Assembly: GCF_900115685.1 (NCBI RefSeq)
Contig: NZ_FOXJ01000002.1
Coordinates: 310,001 to 374,000 of the forward strand
Length of the DNA stretch: 64,000 bases
Direction: 5' to 3'
DNA from: Variovorax sp. 770b2
GTDB lineage: Bacteria > Pseudomonadota > Gammaproteobacteria > Burkholderiales > Burkholderiaceae_C
Position numbers and translations under genes: made by a program
Shown here: positions 28,544 through 38,549 of the stretch, one piece after another
Position numbering within the stretch: the stretch's first letter is position 1
Layout: each line of letters opens with the position of its first letter
The notes under the pieces: model-generated
What the model was told of the DNA's origin: nothing
What the model saw: the letters and a program-made list of their open reading frames with translations, nothing else
Database searches by the model: none

Positions 28544-28849
28544 GTGCGTCGCCTCGCCCAAGCGCCCAATCTCGCGATCGCGACCCTCTGGGTGCACGCC
28601 TTGCGCGAGGACGGCGTCCAGGCCTCGGTGCAGCGCGAATTCCTCGGCGCCGTGATGGGCCAGCTGCCGCCCGATCAGTGCCTGCCGGAAATCTGGATCG
28701 ACGACGACGCCCAGTTCGAGCGTGCCAAAGAGCTGCTGCACGCGGTGCAGCACCGGCCGCAGCGCAACTGGCAGTGCGTGTGCGGCGAGCGGATCGAAGG
28801 CGGGTTCGAGCAGTGCTGGCAGTGCGGCGAGATGATGCCGGTGGCCTAG
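28544..28849 (+). CDS. DUF2007 protein with C-terminal zinc ribbon
   Basis: 101 residues from a GTG at 28544, 13 bp after the upstream gene. The first 65 residues match the DUF2007 ('putative signal transducing protein') pattern, with a short alpha/beta domain ending in the conserved PEIWIDDDAQFERAKELL. The tail has CVCGERIEGGFEQCWQCG, a four-cysteine zinc ribbon. Its partner also has a Cys cluster, so both products of this pair are probably metal-binding. Function unknown. Confidence 0.8.
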   Translation: MRRLAQAPNLAIATLWVHALREDGVQASVQREFLGAVMGQLPPDQCLPEIWIDDDAQFERAKELLHAVQHRPQRNWQCVCGERIEGGFEQCWQCGEMMPVA

Positions 28850-28868
28850 CCCTGCGGGGGCCGGAGCG

Positions 28869-29429
28869 CTATTTCCAGCGCAACAGCTCGACGTCGATGC
28901 TGTTCGTGCCGTCGCCCAGCGTGAGCGTGTTTTCCTGGATCGTCGCCTGCAGCTGCATGCTGCGCTGCGCGAGTGCGGCCAGCGCCTGCGAGGCCTCGGT
29001 CGGCACGCGGTAGACCTTCAGGTTCTGCGGCCGCGTGAGCTTGTTCTCGATGCCGCGCCACCAGATCTCGGCCGCGTGGTTGAAGCAGTAGACGATCACC
29101 TCGTCCGCCTTGCCGCAGGCCTTGAGGACGGGCTTGTCCTCGGGCTGGCCGACCTCGATCCAGATCTTGATCTGGCCGGTGAAGTCACGCAGCCACACAT
29201 CGGGCTCCTCGACGTTCGAGAGGCCTGCGCCGAAGGCCAGCGTGCCGTCGCCGTTGCACACGTCCTGAAGCTGGTGCGCATTGAGCGCGAGCGCGACGAG
29301 CCGGATCATCATCCGCTCGTCGGTCTCGCTCGGGTGGCGCGCCAGGGTCAGCGCATGGTCGGCGTAGTAGCCGTGGTCGATGTCGGCCACCGCGAGGGTG
29401 GCCTTGAAGATGGTGGATTTGAGGGCCAT
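28869..29429 (-). CDS. yaeQ: YaeQ family protein
   Basis: 186 residues from ATG 29429, close to the 181 of E. coli YaeQ. It starts MALKSTIFKATLAVADIDHG and has the conserved PSETDERMMIRLVALAL, GLSNVEEPDVWLRD, and the PD-(D/E)XK nuclease-like core IKIWIEVGQPEDKPVLKACG with the Glu-x-Gly and downstream Lys. YaeQ has a compact nuclease-like fold but its substrate is unknown; an old link to RfaH suppression was later questioned. It is convergent with the DUF2007 gene, and lies downstream of the TonB receptor on the same strand. Confidence 0.9.
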   Translation of the reverse strand: MALKSTIFKATLAVADIDHGYYADHALTLARHPSETDERMMIRLVALALNAHQLQDVCNGDGTLAFGAGLSNVEEPDVWLRDFTGQIKIWIEVGQPEDKPVLKACGKADEVIVYCFNHAAEIWWRGIENKLTRPQNLKVYRVPTEASQALAALAQRSMQLQATIQENTLTLGDGTNSIDVELLRWK

Positions 29430-29511
29430 GGGTGCGCGAGTATGCCTGCCGCACACGCGCGCAGATGAGGCAGATGTGCGCGCATGCATCTGCAGGCGTG
29501 CACCCCCGGCC

Positions 29512-31677
29512 TCAGAACGCCACCGACGCCTGCAGGTACACCGTGCGCGGCTGCCCCACGTACTTGCCGCCGTTGTTGTCCACCGAGCGGTTGTAGTAGC
29601 GGCGATCGAACAGGTTCTTCACGCCGACGGCCAGCTTCAGGTGGCTCATCGACGGGCCGAAGTCGTACGCGGCGCGCAGGTTCATCGTGGTGTAGCCGGG
29701 GATGTTGCCCAGCCGGCCGGTCGAATCTTCCAGCGTGACGTAGCTCGCGCCGTCGTCCGGCGAGCCGGGCGAACGTTGCCTGGATTGCGCGTACACGTCG
29801 GCATTGAGCGTCCACGGGCCGCGCTCGTAGCGCGCACCCAGCGTCAGGATCTGGCGCGAATAGAACGGCAGGTCGCGCCCGGCGAAGTTGCCGGCCTTGG
29901 AGGTGGCCTGGGTGTAGGTGTACGTGCCCGACACCGACAGCCCCTTGAGCGATGCGCTCAGGTCGCCCAGCTCGTAGCGCAGCGCCGATTCGACGCCGCG
30001 GTGCCGCGTGGCGCCCAGGTCGGTCCACTGGCCGACGTCGCCGGTGATGGAGCGCGCCAGCTGCAGCTCCTTGTCGAAGTTGATGTTGAACAGCGTCAGC
30101 TCGCCGCTCCAGGCCTCGCCCTTGTAGTGCGTGCCGATTTCGTAGGTCTTGGCCTTCTCGGGGTGCAGGCTGGTGGTGGACTGCGCGAGCTGGGCGTACT
30201 GCTGCGGGCCGAACGACACGCCGGCATTCGCGAACAGCGACCAGCGCTCGTTCATGCGGTAGAGCACCGACAGCGTGGGCAGCACTTCGTTGGAATCGAT
30301 CTTCGGATAGATCGCGTTCGTGATGCGGTTGTTCGCCACGGTGAACACGTCGTTGTGCGAGCGGAACGATTCATAGCGCACGCCGGGCGTGATCGTCCAG
30401 CTGCCGATGTCGATGCGGTCGTCGATGTAGAACGCATGCGCCACCGTGCCGCCCTTGCTGGTCTGGTAGGCGGGGTTGGCCAGGCTGTAGGCGTCAAAGC
30501 CCGGGCGGGGCGTGTAGTAGGCGCTGCGCGTCGCCACCTCGGAGGCTTCCTCCCGCAGGTACCGGAAGCCCACGCTGACTTCCTGCACCACGTCGCCCGA
30601 ATCGATCAGGCGCGAATAGCGCGGCTCGATCGCGAAGGTCTTGTAGTTGCGCGGCGCGCTGGTCAGGCGGCGCTTGCCGGCGTTGGCGCCGGTGCCTTCC
30701 TGCTCCAGGTGGCTGCCGCGGAACGAGTCGGTGTAGTAGCCCAGCATCTCGAACTTGTTCACGCCGTCGTTGTGCGTGTACTTGATCGAGCCGTCGGTGC
30801 GCCGGCCGGTGAACTCGTCGAAGGGGCGGTCCGACTGGAACGGGTTCGCCGCGAACTGCGCCGTCGTCAGGCCGCCGGGCATGCGCGCGCTGCCTTCGAA
30901 GTGATGCAGCGACACCGCGATGTCGTCGGTGCTCGAGATGCGGTAGGCGCCCTTGAGCATCAGGTCGTCGATGCTGGTGTGGTCGTTGCTCTGGCGAAAG
31001 CCGTTGCCATGCGTGCCCGAATACAGCAGCGCAAGGCCCAGGCCCTTGTCGTTGGTGCCGCCCACGAACAGCGTGGGCGTCGTCTTGGTGCCGCCGCCGT
31101 GGCCGGCGCTCTCCAGGCCCACGCCCACCTCGCCCGAGAACTGCTTGGGAATCGCGCGCGTCACGAAGTTGATGATGCCGCCCACGTTCTGGGGGCCATA
31201 GCGCACCGAGCCCGCGCCGCGCACCACGTCGACCGTCTCGATGCTGCCCAGCGACAGCGGCGCGAGCGACAGCTGCGGCTGGCCGTAGGGCGCGTAGGCC
31301 AGCGGCACGCCGTCCAGGAGGACGGTCGAGCGCGGCGAGAGCCGCGAGGTCAGGCCGCGCACGCCCACGTTCAGCGAGATGTCGCTGCCGCCCGTGCCGT
31401 TGCTCTCCTGCACCTGCACGCCCGGAATCTGGCGCAGCACGTCGCGCACGCTGGAGGCACCGCTTTCCTCGATCTGCTTGCGCTCCACGATGCTGCGCGC
31501 GCCGGCGTGTTCGAGCACCTTCTTCTCGCTGGGGTTGGCAAGCCAGTCACCGGTGACGGTGATGGCGTCCAGCGACGATTTGGACGGATCGGCCGCGGGC
31601 TCGGCGTCGGCGGCGAAGCTCTGCAGGCTGAGGGGTAACAGCGCCATCGCAATGGCTGTGCGTTTGTGCGGGAACAA
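29512..31677 (-). CDS. TonB-dependent outer-membrane receptor (siderophore/ferric type)
   Basis: 721 residues. The start is a TTG at 31677, chosen for the GGAGGAG site 7 nt upstream and because it gives a full signal peptide (FPHKRTAIAMALLPLSLQSFAADA). A TonB-box-like LDAITVTG lies near residue 36. The plug domain follows (SSVRDVLRQIPGVQVQE, VLLDGVPLAYAPYGQPQLSL, IETVDVVRGAGSVRYGPQNVGG), then a 22-strand barrel ending in the aromatic VYLQASVAF. Plug sequence resembles FecA-like iron receptors. It is translated from the same strand as the PepSY gene 81 bp upstream, a common pairing in iron uptake. The actual ligand is unknown. Confidence 0.9.
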   Translation of the reverse strand: MFPHKRTAIAMALLPLSLQSFAADAEPAADPSKSSLDAITVTGDWLANPSEKKVLEHAGARSIVERKQIEESGASSVRDVLRQIPGVQVQESNGTGGSDISLNVGVRGLTSRLSPRSTVLLDGVPLAYAPYGQPQLSLAPLSLGSIETVDVVRGAGSVRYGPQNVGGIINFVTRAIPKQFSGEVGVGLESAGHGGGTKTTPTLFVGGTNDKGLGLALLYSGTHGNGFRQSNDHTSIDDLMLKGAYRISSTDDIAVSLHHFEGSARMPGGLTTAQFAANPFQSDRPFDEFTGRRTDGSIKYTHNDGVNKFEMLGYYTDSFRGSHLEQEGTGANAGKRRLTSAPRNYKTFAIEPRYSRLIDSGDVVQEVSVGFRYLREEASEVATRSAYYTPRPGFDAYSLANPAYQTSKGGTVAHAFYIDDRIDIGSWTITPGVRYESFRSHNDVFTVANNRITNAIYPKIDSNEVLPTLSVLYRMNERWSLFANAGVSFGPQQYAQLAQSTTSLHPEKAKTYEIGTHYKGEAWSGELTLFNINFDKELQLARSITGDVGQWTDLGATRHRGVESALRYELGDLSASLKGLSVSGTYTYTQATSKAGNFAGRDLPFYSRQILTLGARYERGPWTLNADVYAQSRQRSPGSPDDGASYVTLEDSTGRLGNIPGYTTMNLRAAYDFGPSMSHLKLAVGVKNLFDRRYYNRSVDNNGGKYVGQPRTVYLQASVAF

Positions 31678-31758
31678 GGGGAACTCCTCCGGGAATGAAA
31701 AAAACAGGAAAACCGTGTGCGCAGGACGTGGGGCGTCTTCTTCAGGGTCGGGACGCCC

Positions 31759-32901
31759 TCAGGACGTCGTTCGGCTGGAAAGCGCGTTGTCGTTGTTGCG
31801 TGCCGCGGCGGCCATCGCGCGCCGGCGCCACCAGAGCCAGATGCCGCTGAAACCCAGGCCGCCGAGCGCGAGACCCAGCAGCGCGGTGACGACCTGGTGG
31901 GCCACGCCGCCCAGTTCGCCCGTGTGCAGCGGAAAGATCACCGCCACCGCACCGTTGCCGGTGTCCAGGTCCTGCCACTTGCGCGCGGCCAGCACCTGGC
32001 CGCTCACCGGGTTCAGCCACACGGAGCTGATGCCGTTGGGATGCGGGTCGTCGGGCAGCCGGAAACGCACGCGGATCGGCCGGTCCGCCTTGCCGGGCAC
32101 CAGCAGGTAGCCGATCGGCTGGCCCGGGTACACCTGCTGCGCGCGCGCGACGAGTTCGTCCAACGGCATGCGCGGGCCGCTAGCGCTTCCCTTGGGAATC
32201 GTCGGTGCCTTGACCGGCTGCTGCCCCAGGGCGGCGGAGATGAAGCCGCCCAGCGGCCGCCACGCCATGTAGGCGCCCGTGGCCACCGACACCGCGATCA
32301 GGAGGCCCAGCACCGCGCCGCCCGTGCGGTGCAGGTCGAACAGGCCGCGCAGCAATCCGCGGTTCAGCACGATGCGCAGCGACGGCGGCCAGCGCGTGGG
32401 CCACCACAGCACCAGGCCCGTCACCAGCAGGAACAGGTAGGACAGCGCCACGAACGCCAGGATGCCCTTGCCGGTGCTGCCGAGCAGCAGGCTGTTGTGG
32501 ACCTTGTAGGCCAGGTTGTAGAAGCCCTCTTCGGTGCCGCGCCGGCCCTGCTCGGCGCCGGTGGCGGGGTCCAGGTAGAGGGTGCCGTCCCACTTGCCGC
32601 GCACCAGCACCCAGAGCGTTTCATCGGGATGGTGGGGCGGCCGCAGCGTGAAGCTGGTGTCGGGGCCGAACTCGGCCACGATGCGTTGGCGCAGGGGCTC
32701 CAGCGGCAACGCGGCCGTGGCCGCAATGGCATCACCCGCGCTGCGCGCGACGAAGAAGTCGGAATGGACCTGGCGGTCGATCGGCCGGGACACCACCAGC
32801 ACCGCGCCGAGCAGCGCCGTGAGGGCCAGGATCGGGCCGAGCGTGAGCCCGGTCCAGCGGTGGATCTTCAGCCAGAGACGTCGCAGCGGAACGCGCAGCA
32901 T
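31759..32901 (-). CDS. PepSY-associated transmembrane protein (possible ferric-siderophore reductase)
   Basis: A 380-residue inner-membrane protein with four main hydrophobic helices and two periplasmic PepSY-type regions. The N-terminal LWLKIHRWTGLTLGPILALTAL and later FYNLAYKVHNSLLLG and FDLHRTGGAVLGLLIAVSV carry the conserved His residues of the PepSY_TM family, whose members (for example FoxB/FsrB-like) are linked to haem and iron reduction. It lies directly upstream of a TonB receptor on the same strand, which supports a role in releasing iron from an imported complex. That role is inferred. No obvious Fur box was seen in the 140 bp upstream. Confidence 0.85.
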   Translation of the reverse strand: MLRVPLRRLWLKIHRWTGLTLGPILALTALLGAVLVVSRPIDRQVHSDFFVARSAGDAIAATAALPLEPLRQRIVAEFGPDTSFTLRPPHHPDETLWVLVRGKWDGTLYLDPATGAEQGRRGTEEGFYNLAYKVHNSLLLGSTGKGILAFVALSYLFLLVTGLVLWWPTRWPPSLRIVLNRGLLRGLFDLHRTGGAVLGLLIAVSVATGAYMAWRPLGGFISAALGQQPVKAPTIPKGSASGPRMPLDELVARAQQVYPGQPIGYLLVPGKADRPIRVRFRLPDDPHPNGISSVWLNPVSGQVLAARKWQDLDTGNGAVAVIFPLHTGELGGVAHQVVTALLGLALGGLGFSGIWLWWRRRAMAAAARNNDNALSSRTTS

Positions 32902-32999
32902 GAATCACGGGGACCTCGAGGAGTCCCGTCATGGTTGTTGGCTGGCGGGCCCGTGAAAGGGCGCGTTGGCTGGGAAGTCGGGGTCTGTGTGCAGATCGC

Positions 33000-33022
33000 A
33001 CCAACCGTTCGCTGCGGTTGGT
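33000..33022 (-). repeat. Inverted repeat between purB and the PepSY gene
   Basis: ACCAACCG (33000-33007) and CGGTTGGT (33015-33022) form a perfect 8-bp stem with a 7-nt loop, flanked by GATC on both sides. It lies 19 bp past the purB stop and about 100 bp upstream of the PepSY start. No T-run follows, so it could be a weak terminator for purB or an operator for the iron-uptake pair. Confidence 0.45.
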
Positions 33023-33041
33023 AGATCGATGCACAAGAACT

Positions 33042-34430
<1,389 letters not shown>

Positions 34431-34558
34431 TTAGGCGGCCGGCGGTCCGTGGGGCCGTACCGACACATTGGGGTGGATCCGGGCCTGCGGCTTTCCCGTT
34501 CACCTAAAATGATTATGAACAAGTGTCATACAGCCAAGAGCAAAGGGAGAGAGCCTTC

Positions 34559-35170
34559 ATGAAACTGATCGGATCCGCCGCCAGCCCTTATGTGCGCAAG
34601 GTGCGCGTGGTGCTGGCCGAGAAGCGGCTCGATTACCAGTTCGTGATCGAGGACGTCTGGTCCGCCGACACCACCATCTCCAACTCCAATCCGCTGGGCA
34701 AGGTGCCCTGCCTGATCATGGAAGGCGGGGAGGCGATGTTCGATTCGCGCGTGATCGTCGAATACCTGGACACGCTGTCTCCTGTAGGCAAGCTCATTCC
34801 GCAGCAGGGCCGCGAGCGCGCCGAGGTCAAGACCTGGGAAGCGCTGGCCGATGGCGTCATGGACGCCGGCGTGCTCTGGCGCCTGGAGGCCACCTGGTCC
34901 GGCCGCAACGACCACGAGCGCAGCACGAGCTGGATCGAGCGCCAGCGCACGAAGGTGTTGGAGGGCGTGGCCGCCATGTCCAAGGGCCTGGGCGACAAGC
35001 CCTTTTGCAGCGGCATCCACCTGAGCCTGTCGGACATCGCGGTGGGCTGCACGCTGGGCTGGCTGAGCCTGCGCTTTCCCGATATCGACTGGCGCGGCGA
35101 GCACGGCAACCTGGCCAAGCTCTACGACAAGCTCATGCTCCGTCCCAGTTTCATAGACACGAAGCCTTGA
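34559..35170 (+). CDS. Glutathione S-transferase family protein
   Basis: 203 residues. The N-terminal thioredoxin-like domain begins MKLIGSAASPYVRKVRVVLAEK, with the Ser-Pro-Tyr GSH site at residues 8-10, the cis-Pro in GKVPCLI, and the ESRV-like DSRVIVEYLD loop contacting the gamma-glutamyl group. The C-terminal helical domain has the N-capping box LSLSDIAVG. It resembles YibF/stringent-starvation-like bacterial GSTs; the substrate is unknown. Ribosome site AAAGGGAGAGAG precedes the ATG, and a TAAAAT hexamer at 34505-34510 may be its -10. A terminator follows the gene. Confidence 0.92.
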   Translation: MKLIGSAASPYVRKVRVVLAEKRLDYQFVIEDVWSADTTISNSNPLGKVPCLIMEGGEAMFDSRVIVEYLDTLSPVGKLIPQQGRERAEVKTWEALADGVMDAGVLWRLEATWSGRNDHERSTSWIERQRTKVLEGVAAMSKGLGDKPFCSGIHLSLSDIAVGCTLGWLSLRFPDIDWRGEHGNLAKLYDKLMLRPSFIDTKP

Positions 35171-35188
35171 GACGGCACAGCCCCGAAC

Positions 35189-35217
35189 AAAGGCGCCACA
35201 CGGCGCCTTTTTCTTTT
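35189..35217 (+). terminator. Rho-independent terminator after the GST gene
   Basis: Stem AAAGGCGCC (35189-35197) / GGCGCCTTT (35202-35210) with a 4-nt loop, followed by more T (TTCTTTTT). It sits directly against the stop of the convergent SDR gene at 35218 and may serve both. Confidence 0.88.
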
Positions 35218-36012
35218 TCAAAGTCCGGTGAACCTGGCGACTGCGGGAAAGTAGAGCCGGTACGGCAGCAGCCGCATCAGCTTCATCCAGAACGTGAAGC
35301 GCCTGGGAAAGTGGATCTCGAACGCGCCGCGCCGCCAGCCGTCGAGCATGGCCTCTGCCGCCTGTGCGGGCGTGATCAGTGCCGGCATCGCAAAGTCGTT
35401 TTTCGCAGTGAGCGCCGTGGTCACGAAGCCCGGCTGGATCACGCTCACGCCGATGCCGCGCGCGTGCAGGTCGATGTAGAGCACCTCGGCCAGGTGGGTC
35501 AGCGCGGCCTTGGTCGGGCCGTAGGCCAAGCTCTTGGGTAGCCCGCGAAAGCCCGCGACGCTGGCCGTGAGCGACATGTGCCCCGCGCCGCGCGCCACGA
35601 AGCCGGGCAGCACGGCGGCCAGCACGTTCAATGCGCCGACGTAGTTGACCTCTTGGTGCGCGAGCATCTCGTCGAGCGCGAATGCGTCGGCGCGCAGCAC
35701 GCCGTAGGTGGCCGCGTTGAAGAGCACGAGATCGACGGTGCCGGCCATCGCCTGCAGCTGTGCATACGCCGCGGCGACCGCGGCGGCATCGCGCACGTCC
35801 AGCGGCAGCACGATCACGCGCGGCGGCAGCGCGGCGTCGTTGTGCAGCGACGCAAGTTCTTCGAGTGCGTCGCCGTTGCGCGCCGACACCGCGACCCGCG
35901 CGCCGCCCTCGAGCAGCGCCAGCGCCGTCGCGCGGCCGATGCCCGAGGAGGCGCCGACGATCCACGCCGTCTTGCCGTGCCAGTCGGCCAGCGGCGGATT
36001 GAAAGGCCTCAC
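35218..36012 (-). CDS. Short-chain dehydrogenase/reductase
   Basis: 264 residues from a GTG at 36012 that overlaps the stop of the MFS gene (GTGA), so coupled translation is likely. The Rossmann motif is GASSGIGRA, followed by LPLDVRD and the FNAATYG variant of NNAG. The catalytic set is Ser in SLTASVAG with Tyr/Lys in YGPTKAAL (the usual YxxxK, Y-G-P-T-K). The C-terminus has basic and hydrophobic patches (RRFTFWMKLMRLLPYRLYFP), suggesting membrane contact. It is the last gene of the FAD oxidoreductase-DUF1365-Cfa-MFS-SDR operon, so a lipid-derived substrate is plausible. Confidence 0.9.
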   Translation of the reverse strand: MRPFNPPLADWHGKTAWIVGASSGIGRATALALLEGGARVAVSARNGDALEELASLHNDAALPPRVIVLPLDVRDAAAVAAAYAQLQAMAGTVDLVLFNAATYGVLRADAFALDEMLAHQEVNYVGALNVLAAVLPGFVARGAGHMSLTASVAGFRGLPKSLAYGPTKAALTHLAEVLYIDLHARGIGVSVIQPGFVTTALTAKNDFAMPALITPAQAAEAMLDGWRRGAFEIHFPRRFTFWMKLMRLLPYRLYFPAVARFTGL

Positions 36013-37304
36013 GGCGAAGCCTTCGCCGGAAGCGGCAGGGGCGATGCGCAGGCGGGCGATCGAATCACCAGCGCCCACAGCGCCACGCCCGCAATCACCT
36101 TGAGCACACAGGGCAGCAGGCAGTAGGCGAGCGACAGCGCCTGCAACGCCGGCGCATCGCGTGCGCCGGGCACGTACCCGGCCAGCCCGAGCAGCGGCAA
36201 CGCGAGGCCGGCGGCCAGCGCGAGGTTGAGCTTGGTCGCGAAATTCCACCAGCCGAAGTAGGCGCCGGCATGCGGCTGGTCGCCGGCCTCGGCAATGATT
36301 CCGGCGAGCAGGGCGCCCGGCAGCACGAGGTCCGAGCCGATCGCGAAACCCGACAGCGCGCAGACGACGAGAAATGGCACCGCGTCGCCCGCGCCCAGCG
36401 CACCGGCCCATGCGAACACCGCCACCGACATGCACATGCCGCCGAGCCAGCTGCGGGCGAGCCCCCAGCGGCGCACGATGCGCAGCCACGCCGGGATCGA
36501 CGCGGCGGCCACCACGAAGTAGAGGCCGAGGAACGCGGGCTCCATCGCAGCCGGCGCGCGCAGCCGGTCCTGCACGAAGAACAGCACCAGCGTGGCCGGC
36601 ACCGCGCTCGCGATGCCGTTGAGCACGAACACCGCGAGCAGGCGGCGAAACGGCGCACGGCGCAGCGGCAGCCGCAGGTCGACCGCTGCATGCGGCGCGG
36701 CGCCGAGCACCGGCCGCGGCGCCCGTGTCCAGAACGCCCAGCCCATCACCAGCAACACGCCGAACAAACCCACCGTCGCAGGCAGGCCCGCCAACGCCGG
36801 CATCACCGATGCGAGCACCACGCCGAGGAGCCCCATGCCTTCGCGCCAGCCCACGATGCGGCCGCGCTGCACGGCGTCGCCGCCCAGCATCGCACCCCAC
36901 GACTGGTGCGCGATGCTCAGCATGCTGTAGCCCGCGTAGGTCAGCGCGAGCAGCACGGCGGCGACCACGAGCAGCGCGCCTTGGCGCGCGGGATCGACCA
37001 GCAGCTGCGGGAAGAACAGCAGGCCGAAACCCAGCAGCAGCACGCCCGCCGCGACGGCACCGCAGCCCAGCACCGCCTGCGGCGAACGCGCATGGAGCCT
37101 GTCGCTGAGTCGCCCGAGCAGTGGGTCGATCAATGCATCGAGCAGACGTGCGCCCAGCAACACCGCGCCGAGCGTCGCGAGCGGCACGCCAAAGGCGCGT
37201 GCGTAGTGGTTGGGCAGCAAGACGTAGAGCGGCAGCGCGACGAACGCGAGCGGCAGCCCGAGCAGTCCGTAGCGCAAGCCGTCGAGGGGACCGAAGGAGG
37301 ACAC
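36009..37304 (-). CDS. MFS transporter (MelB/GPH-like)
   Basis: A 431-residue protein with about 12 hydrophobic helices, from a GTG at 37304. The start FGPLDGLRYGLLGLPLAFVALPLYVLLPNHYA and the loop ARLLDALIDPLLGRLSDR are those of the glycoside-pentoside-hexuronide:cation symporter branch. In this operon context it is more likely to be connected with lipid modification than with sugar uptake; related operons in other proteobacteria carry such a transporter beside cfa and DUF1365 genes. Substrate unknown. 18 bp separate it from cfa. Confidence 0.85.
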   Translation of the reverse strand: MSSFGPLDGLRYGLLGLPLAFVALPLYVLLPNHYARAFGVPLATLGAVLLGARLLDALIDPLLGRLSDRLHARSPQAVLGCGAVAAGVLLLGFGLLFFPQLLVDPARQGALLVVAAVLLALTYAGYSMLSIAHQSWGAMLGGDAVQRGRIVGWREGMGLLGVVLASVMPALAGLPATVGLFGVLLVMGWAFWTRAPRPVLGAAPHAAVDLRLPLRRAPFRRLLAVFVLNGIASAVPATLVLFFVQDRLRAPAAMEPAFLGLYFVVAAASIPAWLRIVRRWGLARSWLGGMCMSVAVFAWAGALGAGDAVPFLVVCALSGFAIGSDLVLPGALLAGIIAEAGDQPHAGAYFGWWNFATKLNLALAAGLALPLLGLAGYVPGARDAPALQALSLAYCLLPCVLKVIAGVALWALVIRSPACASPLPLPAKASP

Positions 37305-37322
37305 GAAAAGGCCGTGCCGTCT

Positions 37323-38549
37323 CTAGCGCTTGCGCAGCGTGTACTGGACCACGTCGATGTTGGCCTGCGAGAACGCCGCCTCGCAGTAGGCGAGGTAGAA
37401 CTCCCAGATGCGCATGAAGCGCTCGTCGAAGCCCAGCTGCAGGATCTGCCCTCGCTGCGCGAGGAAATGCTCGCGCCAGCGGCGCAGTGTCTCGGCGTAG
37501 TCGGCACCGAAGGCGAACTCGTCCACCACCTCGAGCCCCGCCGCCTCGGCCTCGCGCCGGAACTCGCGTGGGCAGGGCAGGCAGCCGCCCGGGAAGATGT
37601 ACTGCTGGATGAAGTCGGTCGAGTCGATGTAGCGGTCGAAGAGCTGGTCGTCGATCACGATGCTCTGCACGCAGGCGCGGCCGCCGGGCTTGAGCAGCCG
37701 GCTCACGCTCTGGAAGTAGGTCGGCCAGTACGCGCGGCCCACGGCCTCGACCATCTCGATGGAGCAGACGGCGTCGAAGGGCGCATCGCCGATGTCGCGG
37801 TAGTCCTGCAGGCGAAGGTCGGCCGAGAGACCCGCGGTGCGCTGGCGGGCAAAGGCGAGCTGTTCGGTGGAGAGCGTCACGCCCGTCACTGAGGCGCCGA
37901 AGTCGTTGGCCGCCATCTCGGCCAGCGCGCCCCAGCCGCAGCCGATCTCCAGCACGCGGTCGCCCGCCTTCACGCCCGCCATGTCGAGGGCGCGGCGCAC
38001 CTTGGCGCGCTGCGCATCGGGCATCGGCTTGCCGAGGTCGCCCTCGAACCAGGCCGACGAGTAGTTCATCGTCTCGTCCAGCCAGAGCTTGTAGAAGGCG
38101 TTGCCCAGGTCGTAGTGCGCGTGGATGTTGCGGGAACTCCCGGCCTTGCTGTTGCGGTGCATCAGGTGCCGCACGCGGTACACGAGGCGGCCGAACCAGC
38201 TGCCGTAGACCACGTCCTCGATCGCGCGGCGGTTGGCGATGAACACCTTGATGAGTTCGACCAGGTTCGGCGTGGTCCAGTCGCCCGCGATGTAGCTCTC
38301 GGCAAAGCCGATGTCGCCCGACTTGAGCGCCGCCTTGCAGACCTCCCAGTTGCGCAGCGTGAGCGAAGCCGTGAGATGGCTGCTGCCGGGCGCGGCGCCG
38401 AAGTGCCGCACCGAGTCGTCGGGCAGCCGCACCGTGAGCGAGCCGTGCGCAAGGCGCTGCAACAGGCCGAGCACCGTGCGCGCGGCGCCGGGCGCGTCCT
38501 GCGGCAGCGAAAAACGCGGAACCGGTGAGGCGGTGGTGGTCGGTGTCAT
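37323..38549 (-). CDS. cfa: Cyclopropane-fatty-acyl-phospholipid synthase family methyltransferase
   Basis: A 408-residue SAM-dependent methyltransferase acting on unsaturated acyl chains of membrane phospholipids. The N-terminal domain has LRNWEVCKAALKSGDIGFAESYIAGDW. Then come SRNIHAHYDLGNAFYKLWLDETMNYSSAWF, split over the family signature, the SAM loop VLEIGCGWG, and catalytic-region SIEMVEAVG and YIFPGGCLP. All are typical of Cfa. Members in similar operons also make methylated precursors of furan fatty acids, so the product may not be a cyclopropane ring. The start at 38549 forms ATGA with the DUF1365 stop. Confidence 0.92.
   Translation of the reverse strand: MTPTTTASPVPRFSLPQDAPGAARTVLGLLQRLAHGSLTVRLPDDSVRHFGAAPGSSHLTASLTLRNWEVCKAALKSGDIGFAESYIAGDWTTPNLVELIKVFIANRRAIEDVVYGSWFGRLVYRVRHLMHRNSKAGSSRNIHAHYDLGNAFYKLWLDETMNYSSAWFEGDLGKPMPDAQRAKVRRALDMAGVKAGDRVLEIGCGWGALAEMAANDFGASVTGVTLSTEQLAFARQRTAGLSADLRLQDYRDIGDAPFDAVCSIEMVEAVGRAYWPTYFQSVSRLLKPGGRACVQSIVIDDQLFDRYIDSTDFIQQYIFPGGCLPCPREFRREAEAAGLEVVDEFAFGADYAETLRRWREHFLAQRGQILQLGFDERFMRIWEFYLAYCEAAFSQANIDVVQYTLRKR

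Noticed and set aside
29380..31638. 752-codon plus-strand frame opposite the TonB receptor
   Set aside because: His/Arg/Ala-rich translation without domains; the minus strand encodes a complete receptor with plug and barrel.
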